From NCBI GenBank assembly GCA_963693315.1, contig OY856188.1:163204002-163268001 (forward strand): 64,000 nucleotides of DNA, read 5' to 3'. Positions within the stretch are counted from its first letter, which is position 1. The number at the start of each line of letters is the position of its first letter. The DNA comes from Diogma glabrata (Eukaryota > Arthropoda > Insecta > Diptera > Cylindrotomidae). Below, in pieces: positions 10,793-21,718 of the stretch. Below the pieces are notes generated by a model. It made no database searches and was not told the origin of the DNA. It saw nothing but the letters and a program-made list of their open reading frames with translations. The position numbers and the translations under genes were made by a program.

Positions 10793-11225
10793 ACTATATT
10801 AGTAAATTTATTTAACAACAAACACATTTATAATTTTTAAAAGCACAGTCTATACATCGTCAAAACGCTCTGAAGTTTGGAATCATTTAAAAAAAAATTA
10901 AAAAAAGAGATGTTGCTTTCTGTTAGCATTGCAGTAAACAAATTGGATGTAAAGGATAAATCATTTAAAAGTTCATAAACTAATCATTAATTCAGCTTCA
11001 ACTTTAACTTCAATCGATAAAATTCATGAATCATCTACATCAAAAAAACTTAAAAGTGATCCGGTGATGGTGGAATAACAAAATTCTTAAAAATGAAACC
11101 TCGTATGAAATTTTGTCTCGATGTGGGACAGAAGATGAGTTTTCAATGAATGCTATAGTGGAATCATAGATATGTCCGAATTAAAGGCTTTGTCATGTCT
11201 AAAAATCTCTCTACTGTAACGAAAA

Positions 11226-11591
11226 GTATTTTTTCTACACCCATACTATAAAAATACACTTATATGACCAAAATCCGTTTTATAATGATATTCATTTCGA
11301 TACAGATTTTATTACGATACAGATTTTTAACCAATAGAAAGAAACCCATAGTTTTTCAATCAAAAATGCTATGCATTTGACATTTGTTGAAATTTTCGTA
11401 TGGGAAAAAAAATTGAACTTTGAAATTTTCGTTGCAATTTTCGTTCTTCGTTATTTACCGGGTGTAGAAAAAATAGCGTATGCCACTTTCGTGTAATGGT
11501 TATTAATACACTCGCATATACCATACGAAACTCGCCTACGGCTCGTTTCGTATCCCGGTTAATGCTCGTGTATTAATAACCGTCATTACAT
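11226..11591. repeat. Inverted repeats: GTAGAAAAAATA pair and a ~100-bp palindrome
   Basis: TATTTTTTCTACACCC at 11227 is mirrored by GGGTGTAGAAAAAATA at 11459. Immediately to the right, 11491-11591 is an imperfect palindrome (TGTAATGGTTATTAATACAC against its complement, with CGAAACTCGCCTACGGCTCG at the centre). A similar GTAGAAAAAATAGCGT word occurs at 41875. Probably small non-autonomous element ends. Confidence 0.5.
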
Positions 11592-12371
11592 GATCGTAGC
11601 ATAATATACTATTAAAACTTTATGGTATAAAAAAGAGAGAGTTGTTGGATCTCTCATTTCCACTGGAAAAAGCTGTAAAAGAATTAAGCGAAAATTTAGC
11701 GACGCTTTTGACTGCTTAGGGCGTTTACAAAGTTGTTTTCGAAAAGTTAGAAGAATGTGGAACGAATTTCTCAAAAAAGTTATTTAAACAGATAAAAAAT
11801 CAAACGGATGAACGTCATGATAAATTCCTTATGACTATGTTAATCTTTTTACAAACAGGCAATATTCCACATTCCAATAAATATTTTCATTATATTACAA
11901 ATGGTGCCTCTATTGCATTGACGGTAGAAATTTTTAGAAGAATACATCCACCTGTGTTTAGGATGACTCTGAAGAAATACTGAAGAAATTACTATTGAAA
12001 GTAAGGATGAAGAAAGTCTCAGAAGGGAAGTTTGTAAGATATCCTCACTGCAGAAACAACTTGAGAATGCAATTCCTTCAATTATACTCATGTTGAGAAG
12101 CAGAATGCAGAAAGTTCCACGTTGCTGAAAAAAAGATTTCGTTTATTTAAATAATTATATTGTTACGATTTAGAAAAATCTAGACGATTACGGTCACTTC
12201 CAGGAAAATAAAATCAACAAAACACAACAAACAAATTAATGAAATGAATATTGTTGTTGTTGTTTCTTCTTAGAAATAGGGTCAACATAACCGATTTTAT
12301 GAATTAAATCAACATAACGTAAAATAATCGAATATTCTAATATTTTCTCAAGGTTTCTGGAAAGTGATGTC

Positions 12372-13431
12372 GAATTATTTATTTTATTTATTTATTAAAT
12401 TAAAAATTATATATACATAAGGCCTAGCCTTTTTTGGTGTACATATATGTAGAAATTATTATAAAGAACAATTTGATAAAATTTCCATAGTATAAAACTA
12501 ATTCATTTAAAGTAAGCTTACTATATAGTTCAATTAACTTAATTAAAAAAAGAAAAAAAAAAAAATTTATTTTATATGGGATTCACTTACATATAAACAA
12601 CAAAGACATCATTAAACGTTCAAAAAAAAAAATTTTTGCTTTTTTTTAAAACTATATCTCTTCCATGCGACAAAGAACATCAAAGCACTTATCCTTAAAT
12701 TGTTTCAACGATGTAGCAGCCCGTATATCTGGAGAGAGTTTATTGAAAAGAGACAACCCATAAACAAAAAATGATTTATTTTTTGTAGTGGTACGGTTTA
12801 TAGGTAGTGTAACATGGTTTAGCCTTGAACTTCTTCGATGCCTAAGATTTAACTTATCATATAAATAATTAGGGGTTTTGGTGGTAATTAACTTATATAT
12901 TGATACACATAGAAGGTAATTTAGATAGCACTTCAAAGAACAACCAAGAAGAGATGTTTTAAAGCGTGAAAGAGAACAAAAACGAGACAAATGGAAGACA
13001 TATCGAATGCAAGCGTTGAAAGCCCTATGTAACTTGCAAAAACCGCCTGCGCTAAGGTTACCAAGAAGTGATGAACAATAGGTAAATTGTGGCAGTATTA
13101 GTGATTTAAACAATTTTTTCCTAAGACTAATCGTTGTGAAAGATGAAGACGGCCATAGACTCTGTAGACAAGAATAAACTTTAGAACAAATTGAGGAGAC
13201 TTGCACGTTCCAATTTAATTGTGAGTCAAAAATTACACCCAGATTCCGTGAAGATTCAGAAAACGGAATCAATTTATTACCCAGTCGAATAGATGGAGCA
13301 TGTGTTCTGTGGTAGTGATTATTTGTTATACTAAATAGTATAGATACAGTTTTACAAGCGTTTAGAGCTAAATCATTGCGATACGCCCACTCTAATATAC
13401 TTTCCAAATCCTGGTTAATTTTAGAGACAAT
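12372..13431 (-). mobile_element. 5'-truncated non-LTR retrotransposon (LINE)
   Basis: A LINE 3' end inserted in the solo LTR. The minus-strand tail is an (AAATA)n-like run at about 12372-12402. AATTAT occurs on both sides (near 12372 and 13428) and may be the target duplication. Only the last part of ORF2 remains, typical of 5' truncation during target-primed reverse transcription. Confidence 0.75.
12652..13407 (-). pseudogene. LINE ORF2 C-terminal part (RT thumb and beyond)
   Basis: 251 codons without a stop, but starting in the middle of the protein. It shows the conserved block NLGVIFDSQLNWNVQVSSIC found after the RT catalytic core in Jockey/CR1-group LINEs, then ILPQFTYCSSLLGN and a basic C-terminus. 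The catalytic FADD region and endonuclease are absent, so it cannot work alone. Family placement is from memory of the motif pattern. Confidence 0.8.
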
Positions 13432-13916
13432 TATCTAGAAGTATTGCAGAAGGTATATAAGAAAATTACCTCTTGTAGTTTTTAATTAGTGTTATTCTAA
13501 ACCTGCGATAGTGAAGTTGAAATTATAAAAGTGATATTTAAATTAGTTTTTGTAAATAAAGTTTAAAGTGTTATTAAGTAGAAATAATTTGTGTATTATT
13601 TTAAACGTTGCATTACTGGAAATTTCTACAATCAACCGTTGGAGTTTCTGAAGCTGTTGGAAGAATATTCTAGTTAGGAATATTGTTTGCTGTATTGTTT
13701 TCCTGTTGTTGTGGAACAATCAAGGAGTTGAAGGCTTAATAAAACCTGGTGTTTGTGCTTACTAATCAGTGATCGAACTCAGGAAGAGATTGGGGATTGC
13801 GTTTATCGAATTGTGAGTTAGGCCAATTCGAAGTAAGGCTAGAAAAACGTAACAATATAATAAAAAATGACAAACAATTTAAATATTCTATATCGCGTAT
13901 TATTAACATATATTAA

Positions 13917-14010
13917 CCTGTCTGGACTGCAACAGAGCGCGTATTTTCAATTGCTGGTCTCACCAGGACAAAAATTAGAACTCGACTCAATTTCGAACAA
14001 CATTTAATGC
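13917..14010 (+). pseudogene. hAT transposase C-terminal relic (copy 1)
   Basis: Translates as a short ATERVFSIAGLTRTKIRTRL run, the dimerisation-region signature of hAT transposases. The same block is at about 52330-52410 in the other copy. Upstream coding is scrambled by stops and by the solo LTR. Confidence 0.75.
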
Positions 14011-14312
14011 AATAATTTTTCTAAAATATGCGTTTTTAAAAATGAATCAATAACTTCGTTAAATTTATGAATAATTCTATTTTTTATTGTTATTTTATGA
14101 TTTGTTACTATTTTTGTTATTTTGTGACTATGTATAAATATGAATTAATATAGATATACGAAAAATATGCATAAATGAATTAAACACTGCAAAATAAAAA
14201 AATGTCTTATTATTTGTTTTAATTATCCGGATATCCGGATTATCCGGATAATTTATTTTTTATGTATTCGATATCCGGATAATCAAATAGGTCGGATATT
14301 TAGAAACCCTAG

Positions 14313-14460
14313 CCGTGACTTCTCAGTGCGGTCCAAATTAGATCTCGTGGTATTGAGTCGAAAGCTTTTTCTAAATCCACGAATATGATATGAAGATCTT
14401 TTGCTGCCTCTTTGAACTTCTCTACCTGTATGCGCATTGCTTGAATTGCTTCAGCAATTA
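14313..14460 (-). pseudogene. LINE reverse-transcriptase fragment, RTE-like
   Basis: The minus strand reads FVDLEKAFDSIPRDLIW, an RT motif A region (catalytic Asp in VDLEKAFD) closest to the RTE type in my judgement. About 48 residues remain, with no RT motifs to either side. 14461-14644 has nothing recognisable. Confidence 0.65.
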
Positions 14461-15114
14461 ATTAGACTTCATAGAAATGAACACATATTTTTCCACGAAT
14501 CTGGCAGAAATTTTTTAATTTGTCAAACTATAATTATTATTACATTTCCATAACAACTAAATCTTCCAACAATTGCGATTTTTTTTTCATTTTTAAAATT
14601 TTGCTTTATTTTTAAAGTAATAATTATTAAATTACATATCATTATCTTATATATTAATACGCTAGATTAAAACTTTGTGGAGCATTAGGCTTTTTTATTC
14701 GCAGATGGATTCATTAGTGTAACCTATAGTCGGATCCGGATTCAAACAAATCGGATCATAAATAAAAAAGTTATTATATACGGAAAACTTTTTCTATACA
14801 TATGCATTATAAGTTTACATACATGCAAAAACAATTTTCTTTTTGCTTTAAAACAATGCTTTAAAATTTTTCTTTTTTATATATTAGCTATCGAACCGAA
14901 CAACGAATAACAAAAACGAAAATTTTTATATTTATTTTATATTCATTTCAGTCGTCGTATTTATTTTATATTTTAGTCGTCTTTTATCTTTCAAGAAGGA
15001 CGGTTTTCGATATTTTTCGATTATTTTGTTTTTTATTGATATAAAGATTTTTGAGATATTTTGATATTTGAGTTATTTCATATTTTTGATATATTGATAT
15101 ATTTATTTATTTCG

Positions 15115-15550
15115 ATGCCAAGACTACGTCGTAAACGTCGTTTGGATGTGAGTGGTACATCGAGTCGTCGGAATAAAAGAGATTATATGCGTAATATGCG
15201 TAATAATGTTGATTTTATGAATGATGAAATGAATGGTAATAATGATGGAATGAATGCTGAAGCTGATGTTGTTGTGAATGATGAAGTGAATGTTGATGAT
15301 ATGAATGGTGTCATGAACGGTGTCATGAATGGTGTCATGAATGTTGCGAATGATTTAGAATTGAATGTAGTGAATGATGAAATTCCCTTTGTAATTTTGA
15401 GAGATTCGTTCAAGTGTGCTTTGAATGTGATTCCAGGTAACTTTGATTCCGTACTGGTGCTTTAATTCCTGCTTATGGTCGACCTCCAATGTATGCACAA
15501 TTATATTTTTATGATGTTGATACTGCTGCTAATATGAGAATGAATAGAAA
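15115..15550 (+). pseudogene. Helitron Rep N-terminal fragment (copy 1)
   Basis: Starts at the ATG giving MPRLRRKRR, identical to copy 2. After about 107 codons an internal deletion of ~335 bp shifts the frame (stop at 15465); homology then resumes at YGRPPMYAQ and ends at the palindrome. No HUH or helicase region is present. Confidence 0.8.
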
Positions 15551-16024
15551 CTAGGAGGGCCCGGCGTGCTTCGCTACGCTTATAAATAAAGTTTTTGCGT
15601 AGACATTTTGTTGACGTAGAAGCAATGATTTCAAAAAGTGGTAATGAGAAATGCTACCATATAATTTTTAATTTTTCTTTTTAAATATATGAATGAAAAA
15701 TAATCAGAACTCTAGCTGATCAGTTCGGATATATGAAAAATTAGCGAAGCTTACTTGAAAACTTATTTGATCGCTAATTTTTCATATGCTAATTTTTCAT
15801 ACGAAGCTTACTTGAAAACTTATTTGATCGCTAGTTGTTCATATATCCGAACTGATCAGCTAGAGTTCTGATTATTTTTCATTCATATATTTAAAAAGAA
15901 AAATTAAAAATTATATGGTAGCATTTCTCATTACCACTTTTTGAAATCATTGCTTCTACGTCAACAAAATGTCTACGCAAAAACTTTATTTATAAGCGTA
16001 GCGAAGCACGCCGGGCCCTCCTAG
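15551..16024. repeat. 474-bp palindromic Helitron end module 1
   Basis: Near-perfect inverted repeat with arms of ~220 bp. Outer ends are CTAGGAGGGCCCGGCGTGCT and its complement. Modules 2 (21684-22157) and 3 (56265-56704) are the same family with different centres. Left neighbour base A, right neighbour base T. Confidence 0.92.
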
Positions 16025-16480
16025 TATATATTAATACGCTAGATTAAAACTTTGTGGAGCATTAGGCTTTTTTATTCGCAGATGGATTCATTTGAAATTT
16101 TCACAGCTAACTGATATTAGTGTAACCTGTAGTCGGATCCGGATTCAAACAAATCGGATCATAAATAAAAAAGTTATTATATACGGAAAACTTTTTCTAT
16201 ACATATGCATTATAAGTTTACATACATCTTTCTTTTTGCTTTAAAACAATGCTTTAAAATTTTTCTTTTTTATATATTAGCTATCGAACCGAACAACGAA
16301 TAACAAAAACGAAAATTTTTATATTTATTTTATATTCATTTCAGTCGTCGTATTTATTTTGTATTTTAGTCGTCTTTTATCTTTCAAGAAGGACGGTTTT
16401 CGATATTTTTCGATTATTTTGTTTTTTATTGATATAAAGATTTTTGAGATATTTTGATATTTGAGTTATTTCATATTTTT

Positions 16481-18259
16481 ACACACTTTTATTTAACTTG
16501 ACTCTTGAGAGCTTTGATGGGTGGAATTTTGTGATTCATTTTTCAGTAACTTCCCATTATGTTATTAATCCCAAATTGAAAAGACAAGTTTGTTGAAGCA
16601 GTCAGTACGTATTTTTAAAACTTTTAAAGCAAAAAACTTTATAAATCTGAAGAAAAAAAATTCAAATTTTTTTTCATTCTGAAAGACCTTAAAGAATTGC
16701 ACTGAAATCCTCATCCTCTGGTTGACTCATTTTGAGCGAAGGAATTTTGGTAATACTGTGTATATCATTATAATAATAGACATCATACATGTTTGTGTCA
16801 TTTCATATGGATAAAGAGCCTTACATTATAAATAATGAACACAAAAAAAAATAAAAGTATGACATTTCGCTCAAAGCTTATAGACCTTTTTCCTTAAAGT
16901 TCAAATCGTTATTTTGGTGTATTTGACAGATTACATACAGCAATGATATTTAAAAATCAGTTATTATGTATGAAAATATGAAAATCCATAAGATCTGAAT
17001 GCCCATTTACCGCGCTGAAATTTTGCTCATACTGAGTATCTCATTATAATAAAGGACATATTACACATTTTTGTCATTTTTATATGAAAAAATGACCTTA
17101 AATTGTAAATAATGAGTGATTTGTATTTCGAAAATTTTAAATAATTGTTATTTCTTCTAAATCCAGATTGTTTTGTGTTCTCGTTAAGTTTTTTTTACTA
17201 TAGTTGCATAATTATTATTTTTTTAATACATTTTAATACATAATTAATGATTTCTAATTATCATTGCTGTATGTAATCTGTCAATTACATACAGTAATAT
17301 AACGATTCGAATTTTAAGGAAAAAGCTCTATAATTCAAACCTTTTTTCCGAAAAAAACTTGACATTTGGGCGAACATATATATTTAATAATTTATGTACA
17401 ACTTAAAATTAATACAACGAGCAATGAAACGCACTAAAATTTTACACTGGATATTTAAATAACATACTTACAATTGTTATAGTGCAATTAACCTTATTAA
17501 AATTACTTTAAATTTCAAAGAATATTAAATTTTCGGTAAATGATTTAATTGCTAGTTTTACTTATGGTGTATTTTCTGTGAAATAATGTGGTTAACTTAT
17601 TTGTAGGTAAAATTATATAACTAAAAACTCTAAAATAAAAAAATAAATAAAAAAAATTTAAAAAACACACTTTTTGAAAAACGAACTAAAAAGCAGAAAA
17701 TAAATTTTGCATTAACACCAGCGTTATGTCTTTTATAATTATATTTCCTTTGAAATTGTTAGAAGAAAAAATATTTAAATGGTATTTAACACATCTTAGC
17801 ATAGATGCAAATATTAAATTTTTGACTAATTTAAAATGCTAATTTTCGATTGACAAACAGTCTTCCGTTCCCATTTGTTACATAAAATAAAAGTGGGTTT
17901 CGCATTCAGAAACGAAAGGGAATAAACGTTGGTAGTCTCTCTTGTTAGAGATTAACATAGAATACATTTGTTCCTTTTCTATATTAACGTATGCGTCACC
18001 CACTTTTATTTTATGTAACAAATGGGAACGGAAGACTGTTTGTCAATCGAAAATTAGCATTTTAAATTAGTCAAAAATTTAATATTTGCATCTATGCTAA
18101 GATGTGTTAAATACCATTTAAATATTTTTTCTTCTAACAATTTCAAAAGAAATATAATTATAAAAGACATAACGCTGGTGTTAATGCAAAATTTATTTTC
18201 TGCTTTTTAGTTCGTTTTTCAAAAAGTGTGTTTTTTAAATTTTTTTTATTTATTTTTTT
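16481..18259. mobile_element. Insertion in the Helitron leader, half of it a large palindrome
   Basis: Copy 1 runs uninterrupted through TTCATATTTTTGATATATTG; copy 2 has this 1.78-kb block in between. The right third (17637-18259) is a palindrome with ~250-bp arms around a centre near 17930. The left part holds an inverted pair, 16870-16950 against 17255-17335 (GACAGATTACATACAGCAATG). No coding potential. Ends resemble ACACACTTTT/AAAAGTGTGT but are not exact at the outer borders. Confidence 0.7.
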
Positions 18260-18286
18260 GATATATTGATATATTTATTTATTTCG

Positions 18287-21200
18287 ATGCCAAGACTACG
18301 TCGTAAACGTCGTTTGGATGTGAGTGGTACATCGAGTCGTCGGAATAAAAGAGATTATATGCGTAATATGCGTAATAATGTTGATTTTATGAATGATGAA
18401 ATGAATGGTAATAATGATGGAATGAATGCTGAAGCTGATGTTGTTGTGAATGATGAAGTGAATGTTGATGATATGAATGGTGTCATGAACGGTGTCATGA
18501 ATGGTGTCATGAATGTTGCGAATGATTTAGAATTGAATGTGGTGAATGATGAAATTCCCTTTGTAATTTTGAGAGATTCGTTCAAGTGTGCTTTGAATGT
18601 GATTCCAGGTAACTTTGATTCGTATGTTTGTGGTGCTTTGGATATGAGTTGTCATTTTTGTCATGCCAAACATTTTGCAAGAGAAGTTACTTCAAATAAT
18701 AATGAAGCGTTTTCTTTGTGTTGCCATAAAGGCAAAGTCAATTTACCTCCTCTTTCTGAAAATGCATTTTTCTCTAATATTTTCGAAGGATTGAATTCAA
18801 ATGATAATGCTATAAAAAAACGTTCTAAAAGTTTTCTTTCAAATATTCGTTCCTATAATTCGGCATTTGCAATGATCAGTTCTGAATGTAATATAGCGGA
18901 TTCTACTGCACGTGGTATTTATCATTTTAAAATTCATAATATTTTTTATCATCGTACTGGTGCTTTAATTCCTGCTTATGGTCGACCTCCAATGTATGCA
19001 CAATTATATTTTTATGATGTTGATACTGCTGCTAATATGAGAATGAATAGAAATACCAATGTATGTGAAATTTTTCTTATGCGTGAGATAGGTTTTGAGT
19101 TAGATCGTGTGAATCCTTTTGTTCGTTCTTTCAAATCAATGCATGAATTTTGTGAAAGACCTGAGAATGTTACTGCTGATGTGTCAATGGTTATAAAAGT
19201 TAACAGAGAATGTGATATTCGTCGTTTTAATGATGCTGTTCAAACTGATGTGGCTGCTATTTTTAAAAATGATGATGGTGAACCACCTTTTGAAAGAAAT
19301 ATGATTGTTTTTTCAAAAAATGCAAATGAAATTCGTTCTGTTTCTGTCCTTGATTCTTCTTTGGATCCTTTAGCTTATCCTTTGTTGTTTCCAAATGGTG
19401 ATACTGGGTGGCACGTTAATATTCCACATAATTTAGTTTCAACTTCACGTGCTAATGTGTCACGTACAAAAGTTACAATGTTGCAATATGCATCTTATCG
19501 CCTTGCTATACGTGATGGTTTTAGTCTTTTGCATCGTTCTCAAAAATTATTTCTTCAATGGATTGTTGATATGTATGTTCGTATCGAAGGTACACGGCTT
19601 CATTACATTCGTTCAAATCAATCTGCTCTTCGTGCTGATTTGTACAATAATTTAACAGATTTCTTGCATCAAAATCGCAATGGCGATGATAATATGCAAG
19701 TAGTTGGTCGTAAAGTAATTTTGCCATCTTCTTTCACCGGTTCACCACGTAACATGTATCAAAATTACTTGGATGCAATGTCTATTGTACAACATTTCGG
19801 TAAACCTTCTTTATTTATAACAATGACATGTAATCCTCAATGGCCAGAAATTGTTGATAATTTGAGTAATTATGAGTCTTCGAATTTTCGTCCTGATATT
19901 GTTGTGCGTGTGTTTAAAGTGAAACTTAAAGAGCTCATAGATTGTTTAATGAAAAAAAAGATTTTCGGTTCTGTCAAAGCACTTATATATACCATTGAAT
20001 TTCAAAAACGTGGTCTTCCGCATGCCCATATTTTGTTAAATTTATCAGATGAAGATAGAATTGATGGAAATGAAATGATTAATAAATTTGTATGTACTGA
20101 AATCCCTGATCCCATTCTTTTTCCTAAATTACATGAATATGTGAAACGTCATATGATGCATGGACCATGTGGTGCTCTAAATCCCAATTCTGTTTGTATG
20201 AGAGATGGTAAATGTAGTAAGAATTTTCCAAAACCTTTTTCTGAAAATACTAAAGAATCTGTGAATGGTTATCCTTTGTATCGTCGACGTGATAATGGTA
20301 TGAGTGTTGATGTACGTGGTGCATCTCTTGATAATAGATATGTTGTTCCATATAATCCTTATCTTCTTGCAAAATTCAATTGTCATATTAACGTTGAAAT
20401 ATGTACGACTGTTAAAAGTGTGAAATATGTTTACAAGTATGTATATAAAGGGTATGATTCTGCCAATGTTGAATTGAGAGTGAATGGAGAGAATGCAGTG
20501 AATAATGATGATGCGATTGTGGGAAATGAAATTCAAGATTTTTTGAATGGACGGTATGTTGGTTCGACTGAAGCTGCTTGGCGCATATTTGAATTTCCAA
20601 TGCATTTTCAATCTCATACAATTATTCGACTTGATTGTCATTTGCCTAATAGACAAAATGTTTATATCAGGAATGGTAATGTGGCTGGTGCAGTCGCAAA
20701 TGTATCAAGAACAAAATTGTTAGCATTTTTCCATTTGAATTCCATTGATAATTTAGCTAATGAGTTTTTGTATACAGAATTACCATTACATTATGTTTGG
20801 CATGATCAAAGTAAATCGTGGAAAAGAAGACAACGTGGGGCTGATAAAGTTGTTCCTCGATTATATATGGTTTCTCCAAAAGATATAGAATTGTTTCATA
20901 TGCGTTTACTTCTGTTGCATGTTCGTGGTCCAAAATCTTTTTCTGATCTACGTATGTATGAAGGTGTTGAGTACCCTACTTTTGTTGCAGCATGTGAAGC
21001 TCGAGGTATTGCAACAAATGATAATGAATGGCGTGAATGTTTACTTGAAGCTTCAGAAATTCAATCACCAAAACAGTTTCGTCAATTATTTGCATTTATC
21101 TATGGTTTGAATGTTCCTCCGAATGCTTTAGCTTTATGGATTGAATTTAGAAATAGTATGATTGAAGACTTTTTACGAAATTACGATGAAGATGTGTCAA

Positions 21201-21718
21201 TTAATCGAGCCTTGATTGAAATTAATGAAATTCTTCTTACACATAATACTTCATGTGGTGATCTTGGTCTTCCGATTCCACAATATAACTTACAGATTGG
21301 CGATGTAGGTCATTTTGATATTGAAGAAGAAGCTATAGTTTTCGATAGAATGTATGAAAATGCAAATAATGAGCAACGTAGTGTGATTGATATTGTTTTG
21401 CGTGAAGCTCAATTCCATGATACTGGAAGTAATGTTTTTTTCTTGACAGCTCATGCAGGTTGTGGCAAAACTTTTGTTCAAACGGCAATCATTCATAAAT
21501 TTAATTCATTAAATCTTTCGTGTATTGTAACTGCCTTCAGTGGTATTGCATCAACTCTTTTGATTGGGGGGCGAACTTTGCATAATGTTTTCAAATTACC
21601 AATTCCATTATTAGAGAATTCAATGCCAAATATAACTCCAAACAGTGTACATGGCACATATATTAATAATGCATCAATCATTACTAGGAGGGCCCGGCGT
21701 GCTTCGCTACGCTTATAA
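18287..21718 (+). CDS. Helitron Rep/helicase, truncated within the helicase
   Basis: Open frame of 1143 codons from the ATG giving MPRLRRKRR (a Met 7 codons upstream is less likely because copy 1 shares this one). Numbering from 18266: Rep motif LFITMTCNPQWPEI, HUH motif LPHAHI with the two His at 586 and 588, and a tyrosine block YVYKYVYKG at 721-727 for DNA nicking and joining. The helicase begins near 1045 and has Walker A GCGKT at 1065-1069 and the AFSGIAS block. It stops before Walker B, because the palindrome starts at 21684 and supplies a common tail ending ARRASLRL and the stop. An unusual Met/Asn-rich repeat (NGVMNG) lies near the N-terminus. Rep may be intact; the helicase is not. 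Confidence 0.88.
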   Translation: MPRLRRKRRLDVSGTSSRRNKRDYMRNMRNNVDFMNDEMNGNNDGMNAEADVVVNDEVNVDDMNGVMNGVMNGVMNVANDLELNVVNDEIPFVILRDSFKCALNVIPGNFDSYVCGALDMSCHFCHAKHFAREVTSNNNEAFSLCCHKGKVNLPPLSENAFFSNIFEGLNSNDNAIKKRSKSFLSNIRSYNSAFAMISSECNIADSTARGIYHFKIHNIFYHRTGALIPAYGRPPMYAQLYFYDVDTAANMRMNRNTNVCEIFLMREIGFELDRVNPFVRSFKSMHEFCERPENVTADVSMVIKVNRECDIRRFNDAVQTDVAAIFKNDDGEPPFERNMIVFSKNANEIRSVSVLDSSLDPLAYPLLFPNGDTGWHVNIPHNLVSTSRANVSRTKVTMLQYASYRLAIRDGFSLLHRSQKLFLQWIVDMYVRIEGTRLHYIRSNQSALRADLYNNLTDFLHQNRNGDDNMQVVGRKVILPSSFTGSPRNMYQNYLDAMSIVQHFGKPSLFITMTCNPQWPEIVDNLSNYESSNFRPDIVVRVFKVKLKELIDCLMKKKIFGSVKALIYTIEFQKRGLPHAHILLNLSDEDRIDGNEMINKFVCTEIPDPILFPKLHEYVKRHMMHGPCGALNPNSVCMRDGKCSKNFPKPFSENTKESVNGYPLYRRRDNGMSVDVRGASLDNRYVVPYNPYLLAKFNCHINVEICTTVKSVKYVYKYVYKGYDSANVELRVNGENAVNNDDAIVGNEIQDFLNGRYVGSTEAAWRIFEFPMHFQSHTIIRLDCHLPNRQNVYIRNGNVAGAVANVSRTKLLAFFHLNSIDNLANEFLYTELPLHYVWHDQSKSWKRRQRGADKVVPRLYMVSPKDIELFHMRLLLLHVRGPKSFSDLRMYEGVEYPTFVAACEARGIATNDNEWRECLLEASEIQSPKQFRQLFAFIYGLNVPPNALALWIEFRNSMIEDFLRNYDEDVSINRALIEINEILLTHNTSCGDLGLPIPQYNLQIGDVGHFDIEEEAIVFDRMYENANNEQRSVIDIVLREAQFHDTGSNVFFLTAHAGCGKTFVQTAIIHKFNSLNLSCIVTAFSGIASTLLIGGRTLHNVFKLPIPLLENSMPNITPNSVHGTYINNASIITRRARRASLRL

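Larger units (their letters stand above)
12161..13854 (+). mobile_element. Solo LTR interrupted by a LINE fragment
   Basis: Ends are TGTTACG at 12161 and CGTAACA at 13854, flanked by ATAT on both sides (12157-12160, 13855-13858), a 4-bp target duplication as made by LTR elements. The matching hAT copy at ~52270 lacks the insertion. The plus strand has TATATAAG at 13454-13461 and AATAAA at 13555-13560, consistent with LTR promoter and poly(A) signals. Without the LINE (about 12372-13431) the LTR would be ~630 bp. Confidence 0.7.
10187..14311 (+). mobile_element. Decayed hAT element (copy 1), left end lost
   Basis: The right end (ATCCGGATAATCAAATAGGTCGG... to TAGAAACCCTA at 14311) and the left part (CGACC, TATCCGGAT repeats) match the complete copy at 51654-52752, whose ends are TAGGGTTTCT. 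The left terminus here is missing because the gypsy LTR abuts it. It holds a hairpin at 10685, a second palindrome at 11491-11591, a solo LTR at 12161-13854, and a relic of transposase C-terminus at 13917-14010. Between these, 10800-12160 is AT-rich decayed sequence, partly alignable by eye with the other copy (for example around 12000-12150). Confidence 0.75.
14645..16024 (+). mobile_element. Helitron copy 1, truncated, palindromic 3' end
   Basis: The 5' end TCTTATATATTAATACGC follows an A; the 3' end is CTAG followed by T, both as expected for Helitrons, which insert between A and T. The body matches copy 2 from its 5' end into the Rep gene. It then has an internal deletion (equivalent to copy 2 about 18622-18955), continues to the codons after MRMNRN, and stops at a 474-bp palindrome. 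Confidence 0.8.

Noticed and set aside
19449..21681. Several 60-160 codon frames opposite or overlapping the Helitron gene
   Set aside because: Shadows of the Rep/helicase frame.
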